NCBI RefSeq assembly: GCF_000504305.1
Contig: NZ_KI632512.1
Location: 3,831,539 to 3,895,538 of the forward strand
DNA: 64,000 nt
Direction of reading: 5' to 3'
Source: Nitratidesulfovibrio termitidis HI1
GTDB lineage: Bacteria > Desulfobacterota > Desulfovibrionia > Desulfovibrionales > Desulfovibrionaceae
Below the pieces are notes generated by a model, which worked only from the letters and a program-made list of their open reading frames with translations, had not been told where the DNA came from and did no database searches. The position numbers and the translations under genes are program-made. Each line of letters begins with the position of its first letter. Position 1 is the stretch's first letter. Below are positions 21,166 through 29,849 of this stretch, in pieces.

Positions 21166-21541
21166 GAGGGTAGTGCTCCAGCGTCAGGGTTGCCCCGTCG
21201 TGCACCACGCACACGAGGTCGAAGCGGCACGGTTTGTCCCACGCATCGTGGGCGGCCAGATACTGCCGGGCGGCACGCACCAACTTGCCGCGTTTGGCCG
21301 GGGTCAGCGCCTCGTCCGGACGGGCGGGGCCGTTGGCGGCGCGGGTCTTCACTTCCACGAAGACCAGCGTGCCCCGGTCGTCGCAGACGATGTCCAGTTC
21401 CAGGCCGCCGTGCCGCCAGTTGCGGGCCAGCACCCGCAGGCCGCGCTGGGCCAGCAGTTGGGCCGCCGCCTCTTCGCCGCGCGCTCCTATGGTAGCCGTA
21501 GCGGATGGCGTGGCCGGGGTGGCGGTGCGGCGCGGCGTCAC
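21107..21541 (-). CDS. yraN: UPF0102 / YraN family putative nuclease-fold protein
   Basis: I chose the GTG at 21541, whose GTGA overlaps the rnhB stop by four bases and gives 144 residues. The core reads [20 protein letters not shown], then [20 protein letters not shown] followed by VEVKTR. That is the E-x(n)-D-x(n)-E-x-K layout of the PD-(D/E)XK nuclease fold. Its function is not established; it is often found beside rnhB and rsmI, as here. It overlaps rsmI by 59 bases. Confidence 0.9.
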   Translation of the reverse strand: MTPRRTATPATPSATATIGARGEEAAAQLLAQRGLRVLARNWRHGGLELDIVCDDRGTLVFVEVKTRAANGPARPDEALTPAKRGKLVRAARQYLAAHDAWDKPCRFDLVCVVHDGATLTLEHYPHAFDLTASLGGGDTAWQPW

Positions 21542-22428
21542 AGCAGCGAACCCTGAGTCTGGGGCGGTTCTGGCCGCACCCCGCGAAAGGTGGCCCGGTG
21601 TTGCGGGCAGGGGCCGCGTTCGGCAATGGCCGCCATGTGCTCCGCCGTGCCGTAGCCCTTGTGCACGGCAAGGCCGTAGCCGGGAAAGCGGCGATCCAGG
21701 GCGGTCATGAGTTGGTCGCGGAAGGTCTTGGCCAGAATGGATGCGGCGGACACCGCCGGGACCAGCGCGTCGCCGCCCACCACCGCGCGTTGCATGGGGG
21801 TGGGACACGGGACGGGCGCGGGGGCCTTACGTGCCGGGCAGGGCGGCAGCCCAGCGAGCACGGCGGCGGGAATGGTCTTGTCCCCGTCAATGATCAGCGG
21901 AAAACCGGACTGGTGATTCGGATCGGCCAGCCCACGGAGAGTGGGCAGGGCAGCAGGTTCGCAGCCGGAGGCGTTCGCGCCTTCACGCACCGCGTGGCCG
22001 AGGCGCAGGAAGCGCACGGCCCGCCACATGGCGTGGAAGGTGGCCTGCAATATGTTGATGCGCTCGATGTCACGCGGCCAGACCACGCCCAGGCCCCAGG
22101 CCACGGCGTGCTGACGGATGCACGGGGCCAGGGCCTCGCGCCTGGCGGCGGTGAGCTTCTTGGAATCGGTCAGCCCGGCAAGGCCGGGCAGCAGGGCGGC
22201 CAGGGTGGCCGCATCGGCGTGGGGAGGCAGGATGACGGCAGCGGCAACCACAGGCCCGGCAAGGCAACCGCGTCCTGCCTCGTCTATACCTATGTACGGC
22301 GTTGCCGGATGGGGGGGAGCCATATCCGCCAACAGGCCCTGGAGCATGTCGGGTGCACCGGATGCACCGGGACCGCCACGCGTGGAACGCGCGCTGGGGG
22401 CGCTGGCGCGGCGGGCGGGCGGTGACAT
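21538..22428 (-). CDS. rnhB: Ribonuclease HII
   Basis: RNase HII removes ribonucleotides from DNA and RNA-DNA hybrids. The ATG at 22428 has a perfect AGGAGG and gives 296 residues, longer than the common 200-220. Catalytic acids are visible in [16 protein letters not shown] (Asp-Glu), LIIDGDKT (Asp) and [11 protein letters not shown] (Asp). The extra length is an N-terminal Ala/Pro/Arg-rich lead and an insert (about [19 protein letters not shown]) before the third acid. Confidence 0.96.
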   Translation of the reverse strand: MSPPARRASAPSARSTRGGPGASGAPDMLQGLLADMAPPHPATPYIGIDEAGRGCLAGPVVAAAVILPPHADAATLAALLPGLAGLTDSKKLTAARREALAPCIRQHAVAWGLGVVWPRDIERINILQATFHAMWRAVRFLRLGHAVREGANASGCEPAALPTLRGLADPNHQSGFPLIIDGDKTIPAAVLAGLPPCPARKAPAPVPCPTPMQRAVVGGDALVPAVSAASILAKTFRDQLMTALDRRFPGYGLAVHKGYGTAEHMAAIAERGPCPQHRATFRGVRPEPPQTQGSLL

Positions 22429-22569
22429 GCGGCCTCCTGCGGATGACGGAACAGGTGGAGCGGGCCGAAACGCAAGGCAGAGTGCGTGACCGGAGGTGGA
22501 TGCTTCCGGCCCGGCGCGACGGGGTGCACGGCATATCGCCCGGACAGGGGGATGCGTGTCGCGCCAACG

Positions 22570-22603
22570 AAAAAAGGGGGGACCGGCGTGCCGGACCCCC
22601 CTT
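22570..22603 (-). terminator. Intrinsic terminator downstream of rplS
   Basis: On the minus strand, AAGGGGGGTCCGGC pairs with GCCGGTCCCCCCTT (one mismatch) and runs into TTTTTT. It closes the ffh-to-rplS unit, so rnhB-yraN-rsmI probably has its own start or depends on read-through. Confidence 0.88.
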
Positions 22604-22620
22604 GCATGAAGCAGTCTGGC

Positions 22621-22968
22621 CTAGAAGCGGTTCTTGGGCTTGATGCGCGCGGCCTTGCCCTTGAGTTCGCGCAGGTAGTACAGGCGGCTGCGGCGCACGC
22701 GGCCTTCCGTCACCATCTCCACGCGGTCGATGAAGGGAGAGTGCAGGGGGAACACGCGTTCCACGCCCACGCCGTCGGACACCTTGCGCACGGTGAAGGT
22801 GCCGCCGGTGGTGCCGCGGTGGATGCGGATGACGTTGCCCTGGAACACCTGGATGCGTTCCTTTTCACCTTCCACGATGCGCAGGTGCACCTTGATGGTG
22901 TCGCCGGACTTGAACTTGGGCAGGTCGAGGCGCAGGTGTTCGCCTTCGATTTTCTTGATGATATTCAT
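22621..22968 (-). CDS. rplS: 50S ribosomal protein L19
   Basis: A 115-residue L19 at the 30S-50S interface. It has AAGGGAGA before the [23 protein letters not shown] at the start, and the conserved [15 protein letters not shown] and [20 protein letters not shown]. It follows trmD by 55 bases, the classical rpsP-rimM-trmD-rplS order. Confidence 0.99.
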   Translation of the reverse strand: MNIIKKIEGEHLRLDLPKFKSGDTIKVHLRIVEGEKERIQVFQGNVIRIHRGTTGGTFTVRKVSDGVGVERVFPLHSPFIDRVEMVTEGRVRRSRLYYLRELKGKAARIKPKNRF

Positions 22969-23023
22969 GCTCGTGTCTCCCTTGGACCGGAGTTTTTCGC
23001 TATCGTGGGTTCGCCGGTTCCGC

Positions 23024-24319
23024 CTAATAGCAGTCGCCGAGAATCCTGTCCATGATGATGGCGGCGGCGGTGCGCACCGAAAGGTGGTTGTACCCGTCCA
23101 TCCACCGGACGGGCCGCAGGGTGCCGTCGCACGCCGCCACAAGATGCGGCGACAAGCCGTGGCCGGTGCCGAACAACAGCAGCACCGGGCGTTCCGCGAG
23201 AATCGACCTTACCTGACCGACGGTCGTGTCGCCCGCGCCGCGCGCGCTGGTTGCCATGACCAGGGGGCGCTGGCCCGTGCGGCGGGTGATGTCGTCAATC
23301 GCGTCCTGTACCGTATCGGCGCCGCGTACCAGCCCGAGCGCCTCGCCCCTGTCGGGGTTTGCCGCCAGGCCCGGACCCTCCGTCCAGTGCCGGAGAATGC
23401 CGTCGAGCAGCCGCCGCTGGTCCTCGATGGGTGTTACGATGTAATACCCGCCAAGCCCATACGTGCAGGAACAGCGGCCTATATCGTGAATGTCGAGGTT
23501 TGTCAAAGACACCGCCACCGATTTTTTTTCCTTGTTCAAAACCGGGTAGTGCACCAGCGCGCAATGCAGGTTGCGGCCGGCTCTTTCCACGGTTTCGGCG
23601 GCCTTGTGCCGCAGGAAGGTCATGTCGGTTTCAGTCAGCGGAGCTTCCGGCAGCAGTTCCGGCCGCAGGCGCAGGGTGGCCGCCAGCGACTGTTCGCGCC
23701 GCCATGCGGCGATGCGGCCATGGTCGCCGGAGCGCAGCACCTCGGGCACGGGTAGCCCCTCGAACACTTCCGGCCGGGTGTAGTGCGGGTATTCCAGCAA
23801 CCCGTCGGAAAAACTTTCGTCCTCGCCCGATTCTTCCTTGCCCATGAAGCCGGGCACCAGCCGGGCCACGGCCTCGATGACGTTCAGCGCCGCCGTTTCG
23901 CCGCCGTTGAGCACGAAGTCGCCCACGCAGACCGGTTCGATGTCGAACAGTTCCTCGATGCGCGCGTCGAACCCTTCGTAGCGGCCGCACAGGATGGTCA
24001 CGTGTTCTTCGCGGGCCAGTTCGCGGGCCATCTGCTGGGTAAAGCGGCGACCGCGCGGGGCCATCATCAGGATGCGGCCCCTGGGGGCGTCTTCACGCAG
24101 GCCGCGCAGGGTGACGGCCAGCGGTTCCGGCAGCATGACCATGCCGGGGCCGCCGCCGTAGGGGCGGTCGTCCACGGTGCGGTGGCGGTCCGTGGTGGCA
24201 TCGCGCGGGTTGCGGAAGGAAAAATCCACGGTGCCCGACTCGCGTGCCTTGGCCATGAGCCCGGCGGACAGGGGCGAGTCGAAGAACTCCGGGAACAGGG
24301 TGACCAGGGTGAAGTGCAT
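23024..24319 (-). CDS. trmD: tRNA (guanine-37-N1)-methyltransferase TrmD fused to a second SPOUT-type methyltransferase domain
   Basis: The ATG at 24319 gives 431 residues, far longer than the usual 240-260. Residues 1-245 are a complete TrmD, which methylates G37 of tRNAs: [45 protein letters not shown], and the SAM-binding knot [19 protein letters not shown]. From about residue 255 a second domain begins ([20 protein letters not shown]) and continues through [35 protein letters not shown] and [18 protein letters not shown]. That ending has the SPOUT-type G-x-G-L / N-L-S-V-R pattern and matches my memory of PF09936. A separate gene of that family neighbours trmD in some other bacteria. Confidence 0.95.
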   Translation of the reverse strand: MHFTLVTLFPEFFDSPLSAGLMAKARESGTVDFSFRNPRDATTDRHRTVDDRPYGGGPGMVMLPEPLAVTLRGLREDAPRGRILMMAPRGRRFTQQMARELAREEHVTILCGRYEGFDARIEELFDIEPVCVGDFVLNGGETAALNVIEAVARLVPGFMGKEESGEDESFSDGLLEYPHYTRPEVFEGLPVPEVLRSGDHGRIAAWRREQSLAATLRLRPELLPEAPLTETDMTFLRHKAAETVERAGRNLHCALVHYPVLNKEKKSVAVSLTNLDIHDIGRCSCTYGLGGYYIVTPIEDQRRLLDGILRHWTEGPGLAANPDRGEALGLVRGADTVQDAIDDITRRTGQRPLVMATSARGAGDTTVGQVRSILAERPVLLLFGTGHGLSPHLVAACDGTLRPVRWMDGYNHLSVRTAAAIIMDRILGDCY

Positions 24320-24335
24320 GGCGGCTGCCCGGGCG

Positions 24336-24965
24336 CTATGCGCCGCCCGGTCCTGTCTGGTCGTCGGCTCCATCCGGCCCGGCGGCATCCCCATCGGCCT
24401 TGCCTGCATCGGATGCGCGTGCGGCGGACTTGTCCGGCGTCTCCAGATACAGTTCCAGCAGCCCCGGCGGCGGGGTGATGCGCACCTCGCGCGCGTCAAG
24501 GTCGATGGACGCCACGAATTCTTCCACGGCGGGCAGCAGCACTTCCTTGCCATCGGCGGTGCGGATGGACCACACCTCCTGTCCGCCGGGCATCTGCACG
24601 TCGTCCAGGGTGCCCAGCGCCGTGCCCGTGTCGTGCAGCAGCACGCGCAGGCCCAGCAGTTCGTGCAGGTACACCTCGTCCTCGCCGGGTTCGGGCAGGC
24701 GGTCTTTGGGCACCAGCACGTGCATGCCGCGCAGGGTTTCCGCCGCGCTGCGGTCGGCAATGCCTTCGAACAGCACCAGCGGGCGGCCCTGATGGCGCCG
24801 CACTGCGGCCACCGTATGCGGGCGGGGCGCGCCGCGTCCGGGCCGCAGCCACAGGGTGCCGCGCAGAAGCTCGGGCGATTCGGCCCAGAAGTCCACGCCC
24901 ACTTCGCCGCGCAGGCCGTGGGGCCTGCCGACAAGGCCGATTTCGATGAAGGTGTCGTCGCTCAT
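24336..24965 (-). CDS. rimM: 16S rRNA processing protein RimM
   Basis: RimM helps mature the 30S head by binding S19. The product is 209 residues from the ATG at 24965. The N-terminal barrel has EIGLVGRPHGLRGEVGVDFW, then the PRC-like domain with EVYLHELLGLRVLLHDTGTA and VLLPAVEEFVASIDLDAREV. An acidic Ala/Gly/Asp tail follows the core. It lies 16 bases before trmD. Confidence 0.97.
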   Translation of the reverse strand: MSDDTFIEIGLVGRPHGLRGEVGVDFWAESPELLRGTLWLRPGRGAPRPHTVAAVRRHQGRPLVLFEGIADRSAAETLRGMHVLVPKDRLPEPGEDEVYLHELLGLRVLLHDTGTALGTLDDVQMPGGQEVWSIRTADGKEVLLPAVEEFVASIDLDAREVRITPPPGLLELYLETPDKSAARASDAGKADGDAAGPDGADDQTGPGGA

Positions 24966-25165
24966 GTGCGCCCGTTGCAAGGATGGAGGGTGATGCCAGA
25001 AGGACGTCAGCGGGTGCGCCGCAGAGTTCGTCTTGCCGCGCGTGCACGGTCGCCCAAGCGACAAGAGCCCTTCGGCTTGCGCGTCCGGGCTAGTCGTTCT
25101 GATGCGGCTGCTGTCGCGTGTCCGCCCCGTCTGGCCGTGTCAATACGTGCCAGGGGGGCTGACGG

Positions 25166-25399
25166 CTACTCGAGGATTTCGAGCACGGAACGCTTGCGCG
25201 CCTTGGTGGATGCCGCACCCAGAATGGTGCGCATGGCACGCGCCGTGCGGCCCTGCTTGCCAATGACCTTGCCGAGGTCTTCCTTCGCTACCTTCAGTTC
25301 GAGAACGGACGTCTGTTCGCCCTCGACCTCTGTCACATGCACGTCTTCCGGCTTGTCGACGAGGGATTTCGCGATGTATTCGACCAGATCCTTCAGCAT
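25166..25399 (-). CDS. khpA: KH-domain RNA-binding protein
   Basis: The ATG at 25399 has GGAGG six bases upstream and gives 77 residues. [20 protein letters not shown] is the usual start, and the RNA-binding GxxG loop is [18 protein letters not shown]. Small KH proteins of this type sit between rpsP and rimM in many bacteria and act in RNA binding and cell-division control. Confidence 0.93.
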   Translation of the reverse strand: MLKDLVEYIAKSLVDKPEDVHVTEVEGEQTSVLELKVAKEDLGKVIGKQGRTARAMRTILGAASTKARKRSVLEILE

Positions 25400-25482
25400 G
25401 GCCACCTCCACAGGATGTTCCGCAGGATTACAGCTTCCGGCGAGGCGCCTCCGCGACGGGATGCCGGGTTACCGGCACCGCA

Positions 25483-25722
25483 CTACCCGGCCTGCTTCTT
25501 GAGCAGGGCGCGGACGGTGTCGGTGGGCTCGGCGCCCTGGTCCAGCCACTTCTGCACCTTTGCGGTGTCGATCTTCACTTCGGCAGGATTCACCATGGGG
25601 TTGTAGAAGCCCAGGAATTCCAGCGGACGACCATCGCGGCGCGCAGCGCTGTTGACGGCGACGATCCGGTAGAAGGCACGCTTCTTGTTGCCCATGCGGG
25701 CGAGTCTCAGCTTCACGGACAT
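25483..25722 (-). CDS. rpsP: 30S ribosomal protein S16
   Basis: A 79-residue S16 with GGAG before the ATG. It begins [20 protein letters not shown] and contains [17 protein letters not shown] and a Trp-containing helix ([19 protein letters not shown]). It is first of the rpsP-khpA-rimM-trmD-rplS run and follows ffh by about 90 bases. Confidence 0.99.
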   Translation of the reverse strand: MSVKLRLARMGNKKRAFYRIVAVNSAARRDGRPLEFLGFYNPMVNPAEVKIDTAKVQKWLDQGAEPTDTVRALLKKQAG

Positions 25723-25810
25723 GATTTGGTCTCCAACTAGTCTGTGTATAGTATGGTATCTCGGGAAAAGCGCAAGTGGGCGAGAATTCCCACCTGACAA
25801 CTTTTCGTCC

Positions 25811-27367
25811 TCAGCGCTTCTTGCTCTTGTTGCGTTGCTGCTTGCGCAGCTGCTTCTTCTTCTTGAGCGCGGTCTTGGACATGGGGTTGGGACCGCCGGG
25901 CCCGGCTTCGCCGTCACCCGCTCCGGGCATGCCCGGCATCCCCGGCATGCCGCCGAGTCCGCCCAAGCCTCCCAGACCTCCCAGTCCGCCCATTCCGCCA
26001 AGTCCACCCATGCCGCCCATTCCGGGCAACTTGGGCATGCGCGGCATCTTTCCGGCCTGCGCGGGTTTGCCCCCGCCCATGACCTTTTTCATCATGTCGC
26101 GCATCTGCTCGAAATTCTTGATCAGCTGATTCACGTCCTGCACGGTGGTGCCGGAACCCATGGCGATGCGCTGGCGGCGGCTGCCGTTCAGCACCTTGGG
26201 GTTGCGGCGCTCCTGCATGGTCATGGAATTGATGATGGCCTCTACCCGGCCCATCTCCTTTTCCGGCACGTTCATTTCGCCCAGCTTTTCGCGCAGCGCG
26301 CCCATGCCGGGAATCAGCTTCAGGATGCCTTCCAGAGAGCCCAGCTTCTTCAGTCGACGCATCTGGGTGCGGAAGTCCTCCAGGTCGAACTCCGCCTTCT
26401 GGAACTTGCGGCCCAGTTCCTCGGCCTCTTCGGCCTTGATGGTGGACTGCGCCTTCTCGATGAGCGTCATCATGTCGCCCATGCCGAGAATGCGGCCCGC
26501 CACGCGGTCTGGGTGGAAGACCTCGATGTCCGAGAGCTTCTCGCCCATGCCCACGAACTTCACCGGCTTGCCGGTGACCGAGCGGATGGACAGGGCCGCG
26601 CCGCCGCGGGCATCGCCGTCCATCTTGGTGAGCACGACGCCGGAAATGTCGAGCGCGGCGTTGAACGATTCGGCAACCGTCACCGCGTCCTGGCCGGTCA
26701 TGGCGTCGGCCACGAACAGAATTTCTTGCGGCTCGACGCGCCCCTTGATGGAGACCAGCTCCTGCATCAGGGTTTCGTCGATGTGCAGGCGGCCCGCGGT
26801 GTCCACGATGACCACGTTGCACTGCTGTTCGCGCGCGTCTTCCACGGCGGCCACGGCAATGTCCACCGGGTTCATGCCGGGGGCCGAGGGGTAGGCCGGG
26901 ATGTCGAGCTGCTTGGCCAGCGTGTGCAACTGGTCGATGGCCGCCGGGCGGTACACGTCGGCGGGCGCCAGGTACGGGCGCATCTTCTGCTTGCGCAGCA
27001 GATTGGCAATCTTGGCCGACGACGTGGTCTTGCCCGAGCCCTGCAGGCCTACCATCATGATGACGTAGGGCTGCCTGCCGCGCAGGTCGAGCTGGGTGGC
27101 GCCGCCGCCCAGCAGTTCGACCAGTTCGTCATGGACGATCTTCACCACCTGCTGGGCAGGGGTGAGGCTTTTCAGCACGTCCTGGCCGAGGCACCGCTCG
27201 CGCACGCGCTCGATGAAATCGCGGACGACCTTGAAGTTGACGTCGGCTTCCAGCAGCGCCAGACGCACCTCGCGAAGGCCATCCTGAATGTTGGCTTCGT
27301 CAAGGCGGCCCGTGCCGGTGAACTTCCGGAAAACTCCTGTCAGCCTGTCCGAGAGACTATCGAACAT
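25811..27367 (-). CDS. ffh: Signal recognition particle GTPase Ffh
   Basis: Ffh binds signal sequences and 4.5S RNA to target membrane proteins. I use the ATG at 27367 ([16 protein letters not shown]), 518 residues; an in-frame upstream ATG adds six. The GTPase domain has [24 protein letters not shown] and [10 protein letters not shown]. The M domain has [19 protein letters not shown] for RNA binding. The C-terminus is unusual: a Gly/Leu/Met/Pro tail with repeated GGMGGLGG and GMPGMPG units, then a Lys/Arg-rich end. Confidence 0.98.
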   Translation of the reverse strand: MFDSLSDRLTGVFRKFTGTGRLDEANIQDGLREVRLALLEADVNFKVVRDFIERVRERCLGQDVLKSLTPAQQVVKIVHDELVELLGGGATQLDLRGRQPYVIMMVGLQGSGKTTSSAKIANLLRKQKMRPYLAPADVYRPAAIDQLHTLAKQLDIPAYPSAPGMNPVDIAVAAVEDAREQQCNVVIVDTAGRLHIDETLMQELVSIKGRVEPQEILFVADAMTGQDAVTVAESFNAALDISGVVLTKMDGDARGGAALSIRSVTGKPVKFVGMGEKLSDIEVFHPDRVAGRILGMGDMMTLIEKAQSTIKAEEAEELGRKFQKAEFDLEDFRTQMRRLKKLGSLEGILKLIPGMGALREKLGEMNVPEKEMGRVEAIINSMTMQERRNPKVLNGSRRQRIAMGSGTTVQDVNQLIKNFEQMRDMMKKVMGGGKPAQAGKMPRMPKLPGMGGMGGLGGMGGLGGLGGLGGLGGMPGMPGMPGAGDGEAGPGGPNPMSKTALKKKKQLRKQQRNKSKKR

Positions 27368-27499
27368 GAATACCCCGTCCAGCAAATATCGTAAGAGGAG
27401 GTTCGGTACATGGGTTTGGAGGGGAAGTCAAGGATGAGGTGTGGCGGAGGGGGGTAAGGGGGAAGGGGAATGGAGGAAGAGGGGAGTGTTGTGCACGGT

Positions 27500-27601
27500 T
27501 GGTGGCGGTTTCCACGGAGACCGTCGTGCGCTGTTGGTAACGCTCGATTTCGTTATGTCTCCGACGGGCAGGGGGCCGTGAAACGACGGCCCCCTGCACC
27601 C
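27500..27601 (+). repeat. Multi-hairpin intergenic repeat, copy 2a, left part
   Basis: It contains module A (CTCGATTTCGTTATG) and hairpin B1 (GGGGGCCGT-GAAACG-ACGGCCCCC, ending near 27593). It stops at CTGCACCC, where the IS element begins. The missing continuation (CCCCCGCGTTCCAGGGGC) resumes at 28890. Confidence 0.85.
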
Positions 27602-27678
27602 TGGTATGCCCCCCATTAGGTGGACAACGTAAAAAAGCCCCACTAGGGAATGACGTTGTAACCTGATGGGGGTGTTTT

Positions 27679-28017
27679 ATGTCACAGCGGAACTTTATGA
27701 CGTATAGCAAGGAATTTAAGGAGGCTGCGGTCAAGCTCTATCTTGAGGGCAATAAGGGCTACCAGCAGTTAACCAATGAATTGGGATTGAAGGACAAGAA
27801 GACATTGCGCACTTGGGTTGCAAAATTCCAGCGTGGTGAATCTCTTGAAGATGGCCGAGGCAGGCAAGGAGAGCGCTGCGGTCGACCGCGTACAAAGTTT
27901 GCTTCCGCTGAAGAGGAGCTCAAATACGTCAAGGCGGAGCTTGAATACGTAAAAAAGTTGTATCGCTCCCGGTTCGGCCACGAATGGGGAGCGCACAAAA
28001 AGGGTGGAATTTCTTGA
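27679..28017 (+). CDS. IS3-family transposase OrfA (helix-turn-helix)
   Basis: The product has 112 residues. The N-terminal helix-turn-helix reads YSKEFKEAAVKLYLEGNKGY, then LTNELGLKDKKTLRTWVAKF, which binds the IS ends. It is followed by a coiled-coil stretch (AEEELKYVKAELEYVKKLYR) of the kind used for dimerisation. Its last 34 bases overlap orfB in the -1 frame. The run of five A at 27997-28001, read CAC AAA AAG, is a plausible slippage site for making the OrfAB fusion. Confidence 0.92.
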   Translation: MSQRNFMTYSKEFKEAAVKLYLEGNKGYQQLTNELGLKDKKTLRTWVAKFQRGESLEDGRGRQGERCGRPRTKFASAEEELKYVKAELEYVKKLYRSRFGHEWGAHKKGGIS

Positions 28018-28838
28018 TAGTCGACGAACTGCGGAGTCGTTACCCACTCGCAGTTCTTCTGAAGCATGCAGGAATATCCAGGTCTGGATTTTACAAGTGG
28101 AAGAGCACATTCTTTCAACAGCGTGAGAACGACACTGTCGAGATGCATATCACCGCAATTCACTCGCTTCGTCCGTATTACGGATATCGCAGGATGTCCG
28201 TTGCGCTCAAGCGAGAAGGATTGCTTGTGAATCACAAGCGCGCGTACCGACTGATGCGTAAACTTGGCATTCAATCCACCATTCGCAAGAAACGGAAATT
28301 CTTTGGAAGGGTGGGGAGCAGTCTTTTTCCGAACCTGCTGAAGCGGGATTTTTCAAGCATGCAGCCTGGCAGAAAGCTCGTGACAGACATTACATATATC
28401 CCCGTCAAGAGTGGATTTATGTATTTGTCAGTCATCCAAGACCTGCACAATAACGAAATCATTTCCCACAACATGTCAAATCAGAACAATCTTGATCTCG
28501 TCTTTGCCACTCTGCGTGCCCTTCCCAGGCACGAGGACAAGGCTATTCTACACTCTGACCAAGGGTTTCAATATACGCACAAGACATACGCGGACAGGCT
28601 TACGGAAATGAACTTACGCGGCAGCCATTCCAGAAAAGGCAACTGCCTTGACAACGCTGTCGTTGAGTCATTTTTCTCGCACTTGAAAACCGAAATATTT
28701 GCTACCCAAAATGTCCTACCTGCTGCCGAGACTATGATCTTGGTAGAAGAATACATCCGCTTCTACAATGCGGAACGTTTCCAAAAGAGGCTTGGCCAAC
28801 TTTCCCCTGCGGAATACAGGGAAAAGCTGGCCGCCTGA
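27984..28838 (+). CDS. IS3-family transposase OrfB (DDE catalytic part)
   Basis: The product has 284 residues and an rve integrase core. Catalytic residues are visible as Asp in KLVTDITYIPV, Asp in AILHSDQGFQYT and Glu in DNAVVESFFSHLKTE, with exactly 35 residues between the last two (D35E). The N-terminal HTH_21-like region has HSLRPYYGYRRMSVALKREG. It is probably expressed mainly as an OrfAB frameshift product. Confidence 0.94.
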   Translation: MGSAQKGWNFLIVDELRSRYPLAVLLKHAGISRSGFYKWKSTFFQQRENDTVEMHITAIHSLRPYYGYRRMSVALKREGLLVNHKRAYRLMRKLGIQSTIRKKRKFFGRVGSSLFPNLLKRDFSSMQPGRKLVTDITYIPVKSGFMYLSVIQDLHNNEIISHNMSNQNNLDLVFATLRALPRHEDKAILHSDQGFQYTHKTYADRLTEMNLRGSHSRKGNCLDNAVVESFFSHLKTEIFATQNVLPAAETMILVEEYIRFYNAERFQKRLGQLSPAEYREKLAA

Positions 28839-28889
28839 ATGATGCCCCCAGGGGGCTTTTTCACTGTCTACTTGACGGGGGTCAGACCA

Positions 28890-29165
28890 CCCCCGCGTTC
28901 CAGGGGCTCCGCCCCTTGGAACCCCGAGTTGTCCTGCGCGGCGTTCCGACCGACGGCAGCTTCCCTGCGGCGCAGAGCGCCTTCGGGTGATCTGCCGCCG
29001 GGAACGCCAATGCGCGCTGTGCTCCCGCTGGCTCGGTGAAGCGAGGGTGCGTTTATCTGTGGGCATCCTGCACCGCATTCCTTTTGTCGCCAGCTTCCCT
29101 TCGGCGCTGGGCGCCTTCGGGCGATCTGGCGACGGGAATGCGATGTGCGCAATTCTCTCGCAGCC
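28890..29165 (+). repeat. Multi-hairpin intergenic repeat, copy 2a, right part
   Basis: Continuation of the copy split by the IS. Hairpin B2 (TTCCAGGGGC-TCC-GCCCCTTGGAA) is followed by hairpin C at 28940-29008 (GGCGTTCC/GGAACGCC) and hairpin D at 29075-29141. Hairpin D pairs GCATTCC/GGAATGC and GTCGCCAG/CTGGCGAC. The constant core CTTCCCTNCGGCGC...GCGCCTTCGGG is present in both C and D. Confidence 0.85.
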
Positions 29166-29401
29166 TTGGACAGCGGGGGATTTACCGGCGATTGGTTTGC
29201 GGTGCCCCGCACGTCGGGGTTTCCGCCGTCGCAAGGACTCGGCGGTGATCTTCAACTGTGGGCGCAATCCGAGTGGATGTTGGCGTTCGGTTGCAAGGGA
29301 AGGTGGCGGGGTGCAGGTAATTGGGAGCGATTGTTACGCGTCAGAGGGTTGGGGTGAATACGGATCAGCCATTGTTCGGTGTGCGCGCTGATTGGGCAAC
29401 G
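29166..29401. other. Spacer between repeat copies 2a and 2b
   Basis: No gene, terminator or repeat module is recognised. It forms part of the 960-base gene-free stretch between the IS and the aminotransferase gene. Confidence 0.5.
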
Positions 29402-29732
29402 GCGGACGTGATGTGCGTAGAAGCGTGTGCCGCCGGGCTTTGGCGGCGGCACATGCGTCGCAACGGGGGCGGAGGTAAAGGCGCCCGAGTGTGGTAGTGG
29501 CGACGGGAGTTTCGTGCGCATGCGCATTCAGCCGGGCAGATCGCCCGAGGCGCGCCAGCGCCGCAGGGAAGCTGACCGGCGTAAGAATGCGGCGCAAGAC
29601 GACACGGGGATCCAAGGGGCGGAGCCCCTGGAGCGCGGGGATGCAAGGGGCCGCCGCTTAGCGGCCCCTTGCCCGCCGGAGGCATAACGAGATCGGGCGT
29701 GAACGATGAGGCAGGAGTGTCTTCGTAGAAGC
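29402..29732 (-). repeat. Multi-hairpin intergenic repeat, copy 2b (inverted)
   Basis: On the minus strand it reads A (to about 29680), B1 (29643-29672, GGGGCCGC-CGCTTA-GCGGCCCC seen on plus), B2 (about 29608-29640), a D-type hairpin (29524-29590; GCATTC/GAATGC outer stem) and E (29402-29465). It faces copy 2a, repeating the inverted-pair layout of copies 1a and 1b. Confidence 0.85.
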
Positions 29733-29783
29733 CGGGGCAATCGCGCGCTGCCTCTTCCGTTCCTGTCCCCCTAACAACAAAAT

Positions 29784-29821
29784 AAAGAGAGGCCGCACCC
29801 ATCAGGGCACGGCCTCTCTTT
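29784..29821 (-). terminator. Terminator of the aminotransferase gene
   Basis: The stem AAAGAGAGGCCG / CGGCCTCTCTTT, extended by further pairs with a two-base mismatch, has a short loop. It has T-rich sequence on both sides, so it can work in either direction. It lies 29 bases past the 29850 stop. Confidence 0.85.
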
Positions 29822-29849
29822 TCTTGCTCTCGTTCTGAATGTATCCGCG

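Larger units (their letters stand above)
27602..28889 (+). mobile_element. IS3-family insertion sequence (IS150-like), 1288 bp
   Basis: Terminal inverted repeats start TGGTATGCCCCCCATTAGG on the left and, on the other strand, TGGTCTGACCCCCGTCAAG on the right. They continue to a shared AAAAAGCCCC about 38-40 bases in. The flanks carry a 3-bp duplication, CCC, at 27599-27601 and 28890-28892. It encodes orfA and orfB in a -1 arrangement. The base composition is visibly AT-richer than the chromosome around it, pointing to acquisition from elsewhere. Both frames look intact, so it may still be active. Confidence 0.93.

Noticed and set aside
22621..23142. L19 extended upstream to 23142
   Set aside because: The extra residues overlap the trmD 3' end in another frame; [12 protein letters not shown] with its ribosome site is the true start.
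23024..24934. TrmD extended upstream to 24934
   Set aside because: The extension is a shadow of rimM in another frame; TrmD proper starts [12 protein letters not shown] at 24319.
28860..29720. Small open frames with peptides such as FVASFPSALGAFGRSG
   Set aside because: They recur in every repeat block, on either strand, and are translations of the hairpin cores. None has a ribosome site or consistent start.
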